DNA of 37,824 nt from Methanosarcina sp. (GCA_003164755.1 PLUB01000022.1:1-37824), one strand, 5' to 3'. Counted from the stretch's first letter, positions 26,781 to 36,896 are shown. The notes: generated by a model not told the origin, from the sequence alone. Program-made: numbers and translations.

Positions 26781-27699
26781 TTATTAATGTGCTATAACGA
26801 TTTAGCAGGGGGAAAACAATATCAATAACCATCTTTACTAGATCCACTGAACAAATTAATATGAGCTTATTTCCTTCAACTATCGGCTATAGAGTATGTT
26901 TTTATGTTTCCATCAATTTGTCTCCAGAAGCACCTAGTGCGTCAAAATAGAGATATAATCCAGCTGATTTTTGGTAGACTGAATAATATAATTGTATTTT
27001 TTATTTTTAGACCCTGAGTATCATATATCTTTTTTCGAGCTTTAAGGTTATTTGTTCTGCAGCTTTCAACATAATATAATTAGTTTAATTTTACGAATTT
27101 CGTTCTTCTTTTGCTACATTCTTATTTTGATATTTCTGTAAGTTTACCTAAAGACGATAACTATATATATCAAGTTGAAGTTGTGCTGCTACATGCATAA
27201 AATAAGTGGGAATAGCTCTAAAATGATAAATTCAAATATGGAATTAAGTGATTATCTGAAGCAAACTTTCATGCATGTGGAGGATTCATTTTGATTATAC
27301 TGCCTAAATACTATAATGGATATATATTAAATTCGATATAGTTCAGTTACTAAGGATGTTAATCTTTCAGAGCATTTCGATCATAGTTGGGATCTTCTTC
27401 TGCCGGAATAGATCCGTATTTATAAATACAATGAGCACGAGTGGTTCTCTTTGCATTATTAATTGAGTAATTACTACGCATTAAACATGGATCCATTAGT
27501 TTTTCCCGCATGATGAAGATTTTGTCGTTTAGCTAATCCTAATTTGTAGGTGTTTTCATAAAAATCTTATCTCAAAACCTAAAATAACTGAATTGATAGT
27601 CATTTGTGCAAGTTTACACGGCGAAGAGCCTTAAGTATACCATACATAATCAAAATTTCGGTAGCTCATACCTTTGTAAGCAACGGAGTATGTTCACAC
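26781..27699. other. Gene desert, one unidentified remnant
   Basis: No intact gene in about 920 bp. The minus strand at 27360-27510 contains MREKLMDPCLMRSNYS and INNAKRTTRAHCIYKYGSI PAEEDPNYDRNALKD, a protein-like stretch that I cannot place in a family. The rest is AT-rich with no structure seen. Confidence 0.35.
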
Positions 27700-28090
27700 C
27701 CCCGTTCTGGATATGAAGAAATTATTCGAAATCAAATGTTTTAATGTGCTTATACGCTTTTTTCGTCTGTTTCTCCTGATATTAAACACTTTTTTAATAA
27801 CATCGGAAGTAGTACCATCACCAATAATTCCAATATAGCTTCCGTCAATCCGTAGTTCACTACTTAACAAATGTTTTTTAATATTATGATACTCTTTAAA
27901 GAGTTATATTTCTAGGATATTTTTTGATCTTCATTACTCTTGAAAGAGAATTTTTTGGTTCACTGCCAGCGAAGAAATGTACATGATCACCATCGTTACA
28001 TATCGCATCAAAATCAAAACAGTACCTTTTACCAATTTCAAAGCATATATATTTCAAATAGTTGATAATACCATTGTCTAATAAAAATCA
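27700..28090 (-). mobile_element. tnpA: IS200/IS605-type TnpA (HUH transposase) relic
   Basis: The minus strand reads ICFEIGKRYCFDFDAICNDG then DHVHFFAGSEPKNSLSRVMK IKK. The HVHFF segment (complement of 27971-27988) is the HUH metal-binding motif of IS200/IS605 TnpA, and the flanking pattern (EIGKRY, FDAI-DGDHVH, SRVMxIIK) is family-specific. After frameshifts near 27915 it continues LRIDGSYIGIIGDGTTSDV IKKVFN, the C-terminal part. The N-terminal strand and possibly the catalytic tyrosine helix are damaged. No TnpB-like companion was seen within 1 kb. Confidence 0.7.
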
Positions 28091-28931
28091 CTATACTTAA
28101 TACAAAAAAATGATTTGATGTCTTATTTTATAGACACAATAGTTTGCATGAAGTAGGTCTATTCCATAGTTCGAAGTTAGCGTAAAATATAAATACTAAA
28201 TTAATAACGGTTTTTAGGAAAGTTTCTATCCCACAATGAGTTACAGGGTATTATCCTTAGATAAATATTGTAAACTATATTTCCATTTTTATAACTCTGA
28301 TAAGTCTCTTTCCTTCAATTGAATTGGAAAAGAAATCTGTACTTGTCAAGAATATATTCAAAACTTTGGAAATTTCATTTTTCTTCTCCAGTTCCCTTTT
28401 CCTCAGGAATCCATGTTATGCGTCAACATAAACAGAAATATTAAAAACGATATCTCAGCAAAATTTAAACCTCTACTTCCAAGTTTGTTCAATAATTTAG
28501 GATCCTCCCCGAGGACCCATTCATTGCTGCATAAGAGAAAGCAATGAATTCTGCTATTAAATTGTCAATTATTTTAGAGACATTTTATTATTTTAGGGAT
28601 TTTTGATTTATTACGGTCAAATGGTAATGTAATATAATAGCAAAATTCAGAGATCCCAAAAAGAATTCAACCTATTTAGAACAGTCTTTTAAATACTTAT
28701 TTTTGCTTCTACTCTCTCTTTGATATGTTTATTTATATTTTGAATCCTTTTTATTTCATATAATTTTTCCTGATGCGCAATCTTTGAAGCTCATTAAATT
28801 ACCCAGACGGTGGCAAAACGCTGGGATAACTGAATCATTCTCTTGAGCGTAGGAGATCTGTCAGTAGAAATAGAATTGAATATCAAACTCAATAAGGCTT
28901 GATATAAAGACTAAAGACAAGGAGAAGTAAT
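28091..28931. other. Gene-free stretch with a hairpin
   Basis: About 840 bp without a supported gene. ATTCATTGCT (28519-28528) and AGCAATGAAT (28540-28549) form a perfect 10-bp hairpin with an 11-base loop. Close to the next gene there is a GC-richer stretch (28805-28860) that may be part of its leader. AAGGAGAAGTAAT before 28932 is a strong ribosome binding site. Confidence 0.4.
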
Positions 28932-29165
28932 ATGGTCTGCCCTGTGTGTGCAGTTGGAGGAATTGTATATATTGCCAGTAGGATCTTTGGGTTTCCTGAT
29001 GTAGTTGTTGCTTTTGTGACCGGAATGCTGGCGACTTCTATGGCATATTGGGGAAATCAGATTATGGCGAAAAAATGGAAGAAAATAAAAGGGCAACTTG
29101 TAGCAATCAATATCCTATCAGGGATTATATGTTTATATTCACTTAAATTAATTGGATTGTGGTAA
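28932..29165 (+). CDS. Small two- to three-helix membrane protein with N-terminal CPVC
   Basis: The 77-residue product opens MVCPVCAVGGIVYIASRIFG, with a CxxC at residues 3-6, then a hydrophobic helix (about 7-42, FPDVVVAFVTGMLATSMAYW), a basic loop (KKWKKIKGQ, about 47-55) that should face the cytoplasm, and a last helix (LVAINILSGIICLYSLKLIG). A strong AAGGAGA site six bases before ATG shows it is a real gene in an otherwise barren region. The CxxC might bind metal or act as a thiol pair. I do not recognise the family and there are no gene neighbours within 1.4 kb to suggest a role. Confidence 0.7.
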   Translation: MVCPVCAVGGIVYIASRIFGFPDVVVAFVTGMLATSMAYWGNQIMAKKWKKIKGQLVAINILSGIICLYSLKLIGLW

Positions 29166-30034
29166 ACGTTGAGAACTTGTTTCCACTAAAGATGAATTGA
29201 AACTTTTTCAGTCTAAAGCAAATTTTAATCGTAATTAGTAAAAGTCTTCATGAATAAATATAAATGTCAAAAAAGTTAAAGTCTCCAATACTCAAATGCA
29301 TAGGATTTATCGAAATTTTCTTAGAGATTATCAGCAATGTCACGAATTCACAGTAAATTAAAAGTTAAATTTTTGCGCCTTGTATTTAATATCATTTTTC
29401 CTTTATGAATTTTCTTCTCAATAGCCACTGGGATTTTTGAGTTCACAGGAATTTTCCCAGTGAATCCGACCATTTTTAGAGTAGGTATTGATAACAACTA
29501 GATAGCCGACATGCTCATTAAGCGGAAGATTAGACCATTATGAATAGAATATGACTTTAGTTAGGGAGACTATTTTATGGTTACCCTACGATTGGAAAAA
29601 ATTTTTCCGTTTTGTAAAAAAATTTCATAACCAATCAGTCGGAGTAAAATGACATTTTGGCCATCTTATTTAAAATTTGATGCAATTTTGTTTTGAACAA
29701 ATTTTCATTAATTACTGGATATTGATTTGTTTTTCAGTTTGTTATTAGCCGAAAATTACACCGGTTTGACAACAAACAAAACAACTAAACGAATGTTTAG
29801 TAGTGGGATAATTACTTAATTTCATTTTTTTTACTTTCCCACATATATTTATATTAAACATTTAGATTTTTAGTTATCTACTTAGTTTCAAATTGATGAC
29901 AGTCTGTTGCTAGTTGAATTAATGATATATTTTGCAATCCCAGAATATAGTTAATATTCTCCAAACTTCAAATTTTTTTTCTCACATTTTTCCATAATCT
30001 ATTCTACAAAAACACCATAACTGGGAGAACGGCT
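29166..30034. other. Gene-free stretch with scattered repeat ends
   Basis: GGATTTATCGAAATTTTC at 29303-29320 matches the end of the 86-bp element family but its partner arm (about 29240) is too weak to call. CACTGGGA (29425-29432) and TCCCAGTG (29455-29462) form an 8-bp stem. No gene supported. Confidence 0.4.
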
Positions 30035-30350
30035 GTGGTAACATTCTTGGGCTTTGCTTGGACCTTCGAAGAAGCTAGTTATTTTCATAATGCAGAATGG
30101 ACTTTTTGGAACACCTGTGATCTTCATTTTTATGCCGGCCGCTACAAGGTCTTCGAACAAATCTACAAAGGGAGTGAGGACTTCCCGGCAAAAAAGCTTA
30201 TGGATTGTGAGTCAAGGTGATTTATATTGATCTTCAGGCACCTCATTTCGAGAAACATGGCTTTGGAGAATCGGGGATTGATAGAATTTGCGCCTGTTGT
30301 ATCACTAGACAGAGCTGGTTATATTCAGATATCCTTGTAAGATGGTTAAG
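30035..30350 (+). pseudogene. Unidentified gene fragment
   Basis: Composition here is distinctly richer in GC than the surroundings. The plus frame 30035-30220 reads MVTFLGFAWTFEEASYFHNA, EWTFWNTCDLHFYAGRYKVF and EQIYKGSEDFPAKKLMDCES, and the next frame continues VIYIDLQAPHFEKHGFGESG. Together they look like an interior piece of one larger protein with a frameshift near 30215. There is no ribosome binding site and I do not recognise the family. The opposite strand also has open stretches, so the strand is not certain. Confidence 0.35.
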
Positions 30351-30624
30351 TAGGCAGTAACTCATAACCATTAAATCTTCGATATGACCGTTTTTCGTAG
30401 ATTTTCAGTAACTTGAGAAGAATCATCATTTACTATTTTCCTTACATATTATTACCTGTTGTTCTGTTCGTAGAAAATAAAAGAATATATATATGTCTTC
30501 TGCATATGTATCCGAAAATAATTTCATATGAGCTTGTATACTAGCTATATTTTTGTGATCAATTAGGCTATAATTGCAAAATAAATGCAGGAGTACTGCC
30601 GTTATAATTGGAAGGTCACAGCAC

Positions 30625-31542
30625 ATGCATGAAAATTTAGAAACAATAATTAGAAAAGGGTTCTACAGTTGGGTTAGAAATTTAAATATCTGTATCCCAT
30701 TCATCCTCAACTTTTTTGTCGATCTGATTCTTTTAGTCCTATTCTTAGTATTATTGAGTATTTTGCTTTTTGCCTCAAATACCGGAAATGTAGTTGACAC
30801 TGCTACCCTTTCCCAGAAGGAGATTCTTTCCACATTAGGGAAAGGATTGTCGGAAAATATTATGTTGTCGATACTTTTAATTCTGTTATTTGTCCTTATT
30901 GAGATTTTTATACAGTCCTTTTTCACAGCAGGTGCAATAGCGATGGCAAAGAAGGCATCTGAGACTGGAGATACCATCCTCTCTGACATGTCCATCTCAG
31001 GTTCGAAAAATGCTTTCAGGTTTTTTTTGACAACTTTGTTAATAACCCTGCTAGAGCTGGGAGGAATTATATTTATGGTACCTGCAGTTCTCATAGTAGG
31101 AGATCTAAGTATTCTGATCAAAAACCCAATAGCTCAGATACAGGGAATGGGAATAATTACTATAGGCTTAACTTTATTGGGAACATATATATTAGCTATA
31201 AGTATAATGCTTTCACCTACCTTATATGCCCTTGTAATCGATGGACTTGACACTTTTGAAGCTTTAAGCACAGGTTTTCACTTTTTTATGGAAAATAAAA
31301 TGGATGTTTTCTTAATCTGGATAATCTTTACAATGTTGTCTTTAATCAACATTCTTGTCAGTGAGTATGCAGATCCTGGAAGTATTCTGGTCTCATGGTT
31401 TACATCCCTCCTCCCTATAGTTATTCTACAGCCTCTTAAAACTGTAATCTGGACGCGTATTTATGTTAGTAAAAAGGGACAGAAACTTTATGATCCATCT
31501 GATCTGCTTTCCTATTCTGATAAGGGCAAAGAGGCTTCATAA
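30625..31542 (+). CDS. DUF7847-type polytopic membrane protein
   Basis: From ATG at 30625 the protein has 305 residues and about six transmembrane helices in three pairs, including NFFVDLILLVLFLVLLSILL (about 27-50), SILLILLFVLIEIFIQSFF (about 85-105), FFLTTLLITLLELGGIIFMV (about 135-158), ITIGLTLLGTYILAISIMLS (about 175-200) and FLIWIIFTMLSLINILV (about 228-246). This layout matches archaeal DUF7847/glycerophosphodiester-phosphodiesterase membrane-domain proteins without any catalytic domain. Function unknown; probably membrane organisation or transport support. GAAGGTC precedes the chosen start; an earlier ATG at 30574 lacks a site. It is convergent with TtuA, with a small repeat element lying between the two stops. 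Confidence 0.75.
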   Translation: MHENLETIIRKGFYSWVRNLNICIPFILNFFVDLILLVLFLVLLSILLFASNTGNVVDTATLSQKEILSTLGKGLSENIMLSILLILLFVLIEIFIQSFFTAGAIAMAKKASETGDTILSDMSISGSKNAFRFFLTTLLITLLELGGIIFMVPAVLIVGDLSILIKNPIAQIQGMGIITIGLTLLGTYILAISIMLSPTLYALVIDGLDTFEALSTGFHFFMENKMDVFLIWIIFTMLSLINILVSEYADPGSILVSWFTSLLPIVILQPLKTVIWTRIYVSKKGQKLYDPSDLLSYSDKGKEAS

Positions 31543-31563
31543 TAGTTGAATATATTTCTATTA

Positions 31564-31650
31564 AGAATTTGGATAAATCTCCTATTTCAACAAATTTTTT
31601 ATATAAGCCTAATAAACACCTAGCTAAGCATTGGGATTTATCGAACTTTT
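31564..31650. repeat. 87-bp miniature element, copy 2
   Basis: AGAATTTGGATAAATC (31564-31579) is matched inverted by GATTTATCGAACTTTT (31635-31650) at 13 of 16 positions, with the central TATATAAGC at 31600-31608 at the same distance from the left end as in copy 1. It sits between the stops of two convergent genes, a tolerated site. Confidence 0.6.
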
Positions 31651-31671
31651 CTGTTATATGTATATATTGTC

Positions 31672-32580
31672 TTAAGCTCGACCTAGCAATTTGCAGGCCT
31701 GACATACATCTTTAGTACAGGTCTCGCCACATATCCTACATTTTTCTATTATTGCAGGAGGGAATTCTTTTGCAAGGGATCCTACAAGTTTGTCAAAACC
31801 CCGGAGTAGAGAATATTTAGTCCCCGGATGTCTTGTCTCAAAATTGTTCAGCATCTCCCTCACTTCTTCTCGCAGGGCTTCTCCTGCATACTTACATTCG
31901 CTAAGGTCAACTGGGAGGGAATTTACAAGAGCATAGAGAGCTACTTCTTTTTCAGGAATATTTTTTAGTGGTTTTGCCCGCAATACCAGGCCTTCTATAG
32001 CTGCAGGCGGAGCAAGCCTGATCATACGTTTCATATCTCCCCTTAAGTGGTTGAGTAGAATAGTCTGGGCTTCATCATCCAGGTTGTGGCCCGTGACTAA
32101 CTTTGTTGCTCCAATTTCAAGAGCTATCCTATTGAGGATATTTTTTCGAAGGACGCCACAGTAACTGCATGTGCCTTTTGCCCGATCAGTTGAAGCCAAT
32201 TCATCCATAGTTATTCCGTGTATTTCTTTGAAAGATCTAATGATATGTCGGATCTCAAGTTTTTCTGTAAGATTCTTTGCAACTTCAAGGGAATTATGAC
32301 GGTAACCACATATTCCTTCATCAACAGAGATCGCCACAATTTGAATGTCTAGTCTATCTCCTAGAATTTTGTGAATCACATAAAGGGCTACTGAACTATC
32401 CTTACCTCCACTCAAAGCGACTGCTATTATGTCATTTTTCCGGATGCTATACTCTTTTCTAATTGTCAGCTTGATCTTTCTCTCAACATCCTCTACAAAG
32501 TGTTTCTTGCATAGGTGCATTCCGGAGTATTTCTGGAAAATAATAGATTCATGATTACATTTTTTGCATTTGATTGTCAT
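31672..32580 (-). CDS. ncsA: tRNA 2-thiolation ATPase (TtuA/NcsA family)
   Basis: This 302-residue enzyme adenylates and thiolates a tRNA uridine (U34 in the NcsA/Ncs6 branch, U54 in the TtuA branch); which one cannot be decided from sequence. Domains in order: an N-terminal zinc ribbon (C5-x2-C8, C24-x2-H27), the PP-loop SGGKDSS (57-63), the Fe-S cysteines C138-x2-C141 and C229, and a C-terminal zinc finger (C281-x2-C284, C293-x2-C296). All key ligands are present, so it should hold a catalytic 4Fe-4S cluster. The start at 32580 follows AAAGGATTTTAA. It needs a ubiquitin-like sulfur carrier encoded elsewhere. It is convergent with the DUF7847 gene. Confidence 0.92.
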   Translation of the reverse strand: MTIKCKKCNHESIIFQKYSGMHLCKKHFVEDVERKIKLTIRKEYSIRKNDIIAVALSGGKDSSVALYVIHKILGDRLDIQIVAISVDEGICGYRHNSLEVAKNLTEKLEIRHIIRSFKEIHGITMDELASTDRAKGTCSYCGVLRKNILNRIALEIGATKLVTGHNLDDEAQTILLNHLRGDMKRMIRLAPPAAIEGLVLRAKPLKNIPEKEVALYALVNSLPVDLSECKYAGEALREEVREMLNNFETRHPGTKYSLLRGFDKLVGSLAKEFPPAIIEKCRICGETCTKDVCQACKLLGRA

Positions 32581-32717
32581 TTAAAATCCTTTTTTTCTAT
32601 CAATTCCCTGGAAATTACTTTGAAAAAAACGAAACTCATAAAGACTGATAAAATGAATATTTGTGGAAACAAGTTGGAGAATCATTATTCAATTTGATTA
32701 ATTGCATGTATACTTAA
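32581..32717. other. Upstream region of ncsA
   Basis: AT-rich promoter region for the minus-strand thiolase gene. No operator seen. Confidence 0.35.
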
Positions 32718-32802
32718 AGGATTTCGACAAACCTCTTATTTTCACAGTTGACATATACCATTTATAAGCAGATGACAAAATTAAAGGGTTCATCGAAAAC
32801 CT
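32718..32802. repeat. 85-bp miniature element, copy 3
   Basis: AGGATTTCGACAAACCT (32718-32734) and GGGTTCATCGAAAACCT (32786-32802) are inverted repeats matching at 13 of 17 positions; TTTATAAGC at 32761-32769 is the central motif. Confidence 0.6.
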
Positions 32803-33094
32803 CACTAGTTTTTGTACAAGTTTTGTGCCAGATTTCGTGCCAGGTTTCTTTCTAGGAAAGACCCTTTTTTATATATATTTTGTTATGTATTCAATCGTTT
32901 GAATATCATCAGTTCCGAAATCATTTCTACAAATCAGAAGAATGCCAAAAAAATTATCAAAATTAATGAAATCGTAGATTATAGCAAAGAAAAATGACCC
33001 CACCTATAATATAGATACAACCATTTTACTGTGCATCTTCAGAATAAGGTATTAATCTTTCATATTAATACCTTTACCTAATAAAGCAAAATAT
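32803..33094. other. Intergenic with small hairpin
   Basis: AAGGTATTAAT (33046-33056) is exactly complemented at 33064-33074 over a 7-base loop. It marks the left border of the IS5 relic. No gene supported. Confidence 0.4.
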
Positions 33095-33815
33095 AGCTAC
33101 CAAGAAGAAGAAATCTGAAGACAGTTGCAAAGCCAACTTAATTGCCTTGGTTTGAAAATAAAAAAGAGAATGATTCTGAAAGTTACTCTTTAGCCATTCA
33201 GATTCTGGAAATGCAAAAGAGGATTAATCTCGAGAAGATGAAGCAAAAACAAGGAGAATCAGAGACTGAGCCGGGACAAAAAGGATAAAACTTATAATTA
33301 GAATATAAACGTCATATCCATAATAGACAAGGATTATGAGCTGATCCAAGATTCAAAAAATAACTAAATCACTTCATTATTCTCATAGAGATTTAATATG
33401 ATAAAAATGAAGCCATTTACAGAGACAGAAAATATTTTGGAGCAAAATCAAAAGATTATAATGCAACAATGAAAAGAGACGTAAAAATATCCTCTGGGAA
33501 TGAGTGATATATTCAGAAGAGTATCAGCTCAACAAAACTAAAGTGGAACGAGTTTATTCAGTAACTAAAAAGAATATTCAAAGCAGGAAAAGTTTTTGTC
33601 ACTACTTTCACAGAGTGAATCAAAAAATATTGTGTACAGCTTTTATTAGAATCTCTATCAGTTGATGACATTGGAAATGAACGGAGCATTTTTAGGATGG
33701 CTGCAGCTCTCTTTAAAATCGAAGCATAATGAACAAAAAAGAAAAAATCGGGTCAAAATGCAGAAATTCGGGAGAAAGATTTGGACAGGATTCTTGCGAA
33801 GGAAAAAATAAGAGG
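33095..33815 (+). mobile_element. Decayed IS5-type insertion sequence, copy B (5'-truncated)
   Basis: The sequence from 33100 aligns with copy A from about 16140: KEEEI near 33105, FENKK, QILEMQKRINLEKMKQKQG near 33205-33255, HNRQGL-region at 33310-33345, YRDRKYFGAKSKDYNATMK near 33417-33475 and FRMAAALFKIEA near 33690-33728. The first third of the transposase is missing, and frameshifts are numerous. Similarity to copy A continues after the transposase stop (GGTCAAAATGCAGAAATTCG at 33751) to about 33815. Confidence 0.75.
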
Positions 33816-34571
33816 TAAATTTGAATTCTCTTAAAGAATAATTATTTATAGATATATGACTCACAGCAACTATGCTTGTATACTGTACATACAATTCGGG
33901 TGCTTACTAACAAAATATGATACTATGAGAGTTTGTGAGAAGTGAAAGGAAAAATGACAAACATTTAATAGTGTTTGATGGAAGCGACTTTTGATGTAAT
34001 CATAGATAGACACTATTATTTCCTAGCAGCTCAAGCAGAGAATATTCTTTAGAAATGCTTCGACGAAGCCGATATTACATTTCTCCCAAAATACTCACTA
34101 AACAGCGCAAAAAATTTAATTACTCTAGGCTTATCCTAGGGAAATTAATCCCGAAATTCTCTCTAACCTGGATATTCTTTGACGTAGTTCGGAAAAACAG
34201 TGCTATAGGTTATTGATGCTATCTGAGAATGAGGAAACGCTCTACCTTGTAATATATATAGATAAGCAATGATTGTTCAACTGGCCGCTCTATTCATCTG
34301 GATTTTTTTCTAGATTTTTTGAGAGATTTATTCTCTTAATTAGAAGAGCAAAAATAAAATTTCACTCAACAAGTAAAAATAAATCCTATCCTTTCTATGT
34401 TGATTATTAGTATTAGGCACTTTTTTTATTCAATTAAAGAATGTAACCAATTTAGAATATATTTAACAATATTTTCAGAAACATTTAACATTTTGGGATA
34501 TTTGCTTATAATGTCAAAAGATCTGAAAATACAGAAAACTTTCAGAATAGGGGAGATACCAGGTTAAACAC
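33816..34571. other. Intergenic, possible remnant, helicase promoter
   Basis: A plus frame from ATG at 33978 reads MEATFDVIIDRHYYFLAAQA ENIL, TAG at 34050-34052, KCFDEADITFLPKYSLNSAK. It may be one more decayed gene but no family is recognised. TTGCTTATAATGTC near 34504 is the likely TATA box for the helicase, and GGGGAGATACCAGG near 34552 its ribosome-binding region. Confidence 0.4.
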
Positions 34572-36896
34572 ATGACACAAAAAAAAGAATATATGCGTTA
34601 TTTTACTAAAAAAAGCTGCTACACAAACCAAGCAGAAGCAATGGAAAAAATTAACTCAGCTCTCTTACAGGAGAAAATAGTACTTTTTGAAGGAGCGTGT
34701 GGGACTGGCAAGACTCTTAGTGCACTTGTTCCTGCATTGAGTGTGAGAAAAAATCTTGATAAAATTATTATAATAGTTACTAATGTTCATCAACAGATGG
34801 TCCAGTTTATAAGCGAAGCAAAAGAAATCTCCTCAAATAATAGTTTAAAAACTATTGTACTTAAAGGCAAGACTTCTATGTGCCCTGAAAATCTTGATTA
34901 TGATGAATGCAAACTAAATGGCGAAAATACATACGACCTTCTTGAGTTTGAACGGGAAGTTTCATCAAAGGAAAAAGAGCTTAAAGAAATTTATACAAAA
35001 TATAAACAGACAACCGATACTTCTGTTTTTACTCTCATGGACGAGCTTAAGAAAGAAGTCGAAGAAGCTCGGAAAAAGGCTCAGTCTTTGAGGAATCATC
35101 ACTGTACAAAGCTCTATGAGGTCCTGAAATTTGAAGGAGATGAATTTTCATCATGGCTCTTTTCCGATGTAAGGAGTCCAGAGGAGGTGATGAAGTACTC
35201 ACAGGACCGAAATATGTGTGGATATGAGCTACTCAAAAGGGAACTCAAAAATACCGAACTTCTTATATGCAATTTCCATCATGTACTCAATGCCGAAATT
35301 TTCATGACTCTTCTGAAGTGGCTTGAACGTGACATGGGAGATATTATCCTCATATTTGATGAAGCACACAATATAGAGGCATCTGCTCGCTCTCATTCTT
35401 CCATAATGCTCTCCGAATTGACTATCGAGAAATCTCTTTATGAAGTAGACGAAATTTTCGAACCTGGCAGCTCTTCTGTACTAGGAGTAGTCAATAGCCC
35501 AAGAAATAGCATCCCACTTGACAATGACTATGCAGTCAGACTTTATGCGAAAAGATTATTTTCTTGCCTGCTGAAGACTCTCAGTAACACATATAACTCA
35601 AAGTTGAAGTTCGGAGAAAAGAGCAGGCTTGGAAAAAAATGGCAAGATATTCAGATCAGTGACCCTTATGAGCGTCTTGACATTCTGAAAGTTCACTTTT
35701 TGCAGGATGCTAAGAAAGAAGGATTTGAAAATGAAGAGAAGATCCTGATCCTACTTAGAGAAATAAAAGAATTTGGAGTTAGGCTGGAAGCAATCTATGC
35801 AGAAAATTATAAAAAAGGAATTCATTCAGTCCCTAAACGTTCTCATATAAGGTACGTTGCCGATTTTTTGTCTTCTTATATTATACTTTCAGACAGACAA
35901 AACTATTACCCCATTCTGAATGTGCGCAGGGATTTAAAAAGTAATAGGTTAATTGGCAGGATCGAACTTTTTACATGTATTCCCAAAAACATTACTCAAC
36001 CATTGTTTGATTCCGTCTATGCGGCCTTGCTAATGTCAGCTACACTTCGCCCCTTTGAGATGATCAAATCAACACTCGGTATATCCCGGGAAGTGGAAGA
36101 AATTTCCTATGCCACTACCTTTCCCAAGGAAAGAAGGCTTACACTTTCAGTTTCAATTCCTCCTCTTTTTGCAAAAAATAGGGATAATCCCGAGACTCTT
36201 GAGAGTTTGAAAGAAGCTCTTCTTGCATCCACTGTCGCATCTTCAGGAAACGTGGTCATCTATTTTCAAAGCTATGCTGAAGCACTCCGTTATGCTAAAA
36301 TCCTTGGGCCTGAGCTTTCTATCCCAATATTCCTTGATGAGATAGGGTGTTCAACTCAGGAAATCCGACAGGAATTTTTCAGAATCGGGGAGCAAGGAGG
36401 AAAATCTTTACTTATAACTTATCTCTGGGGAACATTGACTGAAGGCGTTGATTTCAGAGATAACCGTGGTAGGACAGTTATTGTAGTAGGGGTAGGATAT
36501 CCGGCTCTAAACGACCGAATTAAAGCAGTAGAATCTGCTTATGATACTGTTTTCGATTGCGGGGACGGCTGGGAATTTGCAGTTCAGGCGCCAACAATCA
36601 AAAAAGTCAGGCAGGCTATGGGAAGAGTAGTCCGTTCTCCGGAGGATTTTGGAATTAGGATCCTTATGGATTCTCGCTATCAGGGTTCTCAGATACGTAA
36701 GCTTGGTAAATTTTCAGTCTTTGAGTATTTCCCTCCAGAAGAAAGAAAAGAATTCATTGATATTACCCCCAAAGACATAGGAAGCCTGGTGGAAAATTTT
36801 TTTGCTGATATTAAGTTGAATGATCCAGAAAAAATGGAGATGAAATCTTCGGCTTCACAGCAGCTTGATTTTGGAAATCTTGCCGAAAAACTATGA
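34572..36896 (+). CDS. XPD/Rad3-family Fe-S DNA helicase
   Basis: The 774-residue SF2 helicase belongs to the XPD/Rad3/DinG group that unwinds DNA 5' to 3' with an Fe-S cluster. Visible motifs: Q-motif-like region with TNQAEAMEKI; Walker A EGACGTGKT (40-48); four candidate cluster cysteines C104, C113, C178 and C216 between motifs I and II; DEAH box IFDEAHN (D263-H266); motif III-like LLMSATLRP near 492-500; motif V TYLWGTLTEGVDFRDNRGRT and motif VI KKVRQAMGRVVRSPEDFGIR. The spacing between the second and third cysteine (64 residues, filled by a charged coiled-coil KEKELKEIYTKYKQ region) is long. The start at 34572 fits a GGAG region; a later Met at 34593 is possible. Likely roles are DNA repair or fork restart; there are no neighbours to narrow this. 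Confidence 0.9.
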   Translation: MTQKKEYMRYFTKKSCYTNQAEAMEKINSALLQEKIVLFEGACGTGKTLSALVPALSVRKNLDKIIIIVTNVHQQMVQFISEAKEISSNNSLKTIVLKGKTSMCPENLDYDECKLNGENTYDLLEFEREVSSKEKELKEIYTKYKQTTDTSVFTLMDELKKEVEEARKKAQSLRNHHCTKLYEVLKFEGDEFSSWLFSDVRSPEEVMKYSQDRNMCGYELLKRELKNTELLICNFHHVLNAEIFMTLLKWLERDMGDIILIFDEAHNIEASARSHSSIMLSELTIEKSLYEVDEIFEPGSSSVLGVVNSPRNSIPLDNDYAVRLYAKRLFSCLLKTLSNTYNSKLKFGEKSRLGKKWQDIQISDPYERLDILKVHFLQDAKKEGFENEEKILILLREIKEFGVRLEAIYAENYKKGIHSVPKRSHIRYVADFLSSYIILSDRQNYYPILNVRRDLKSNRLIGRIELFTCIPKNITQPLFDSVYAALLMSATLRPFEMIKSTLGISREVEEISYATTFPKERRLTLSVSIPPLFAKNRDNPETLESLKEALLASTVASSGNVVIYFQSYAEALRYAKILGPELSIPIFLDEIGCSTQEIRQEFFRIGEQGGKSLLITYLWGTLTEGVDFRDNRGRTVIVVGVGYPALNDRIKAVESAYDTVFDCGDGWEFAVQAPTIKKVRQAMGRVVRSPEDFGIRILMDSRYQGSQIRKLGKFSVFEYFPPEERKEFIDITPKDIGSLVENFFADIKLNDPEKMEMKSSASQQLDFGNLAEKL

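Noticed and set aside
29240..29322. Fifth copy of the 86-bp element
   Set aside because: The right end matches well but the left arm matches only about 9 of 15 positions.
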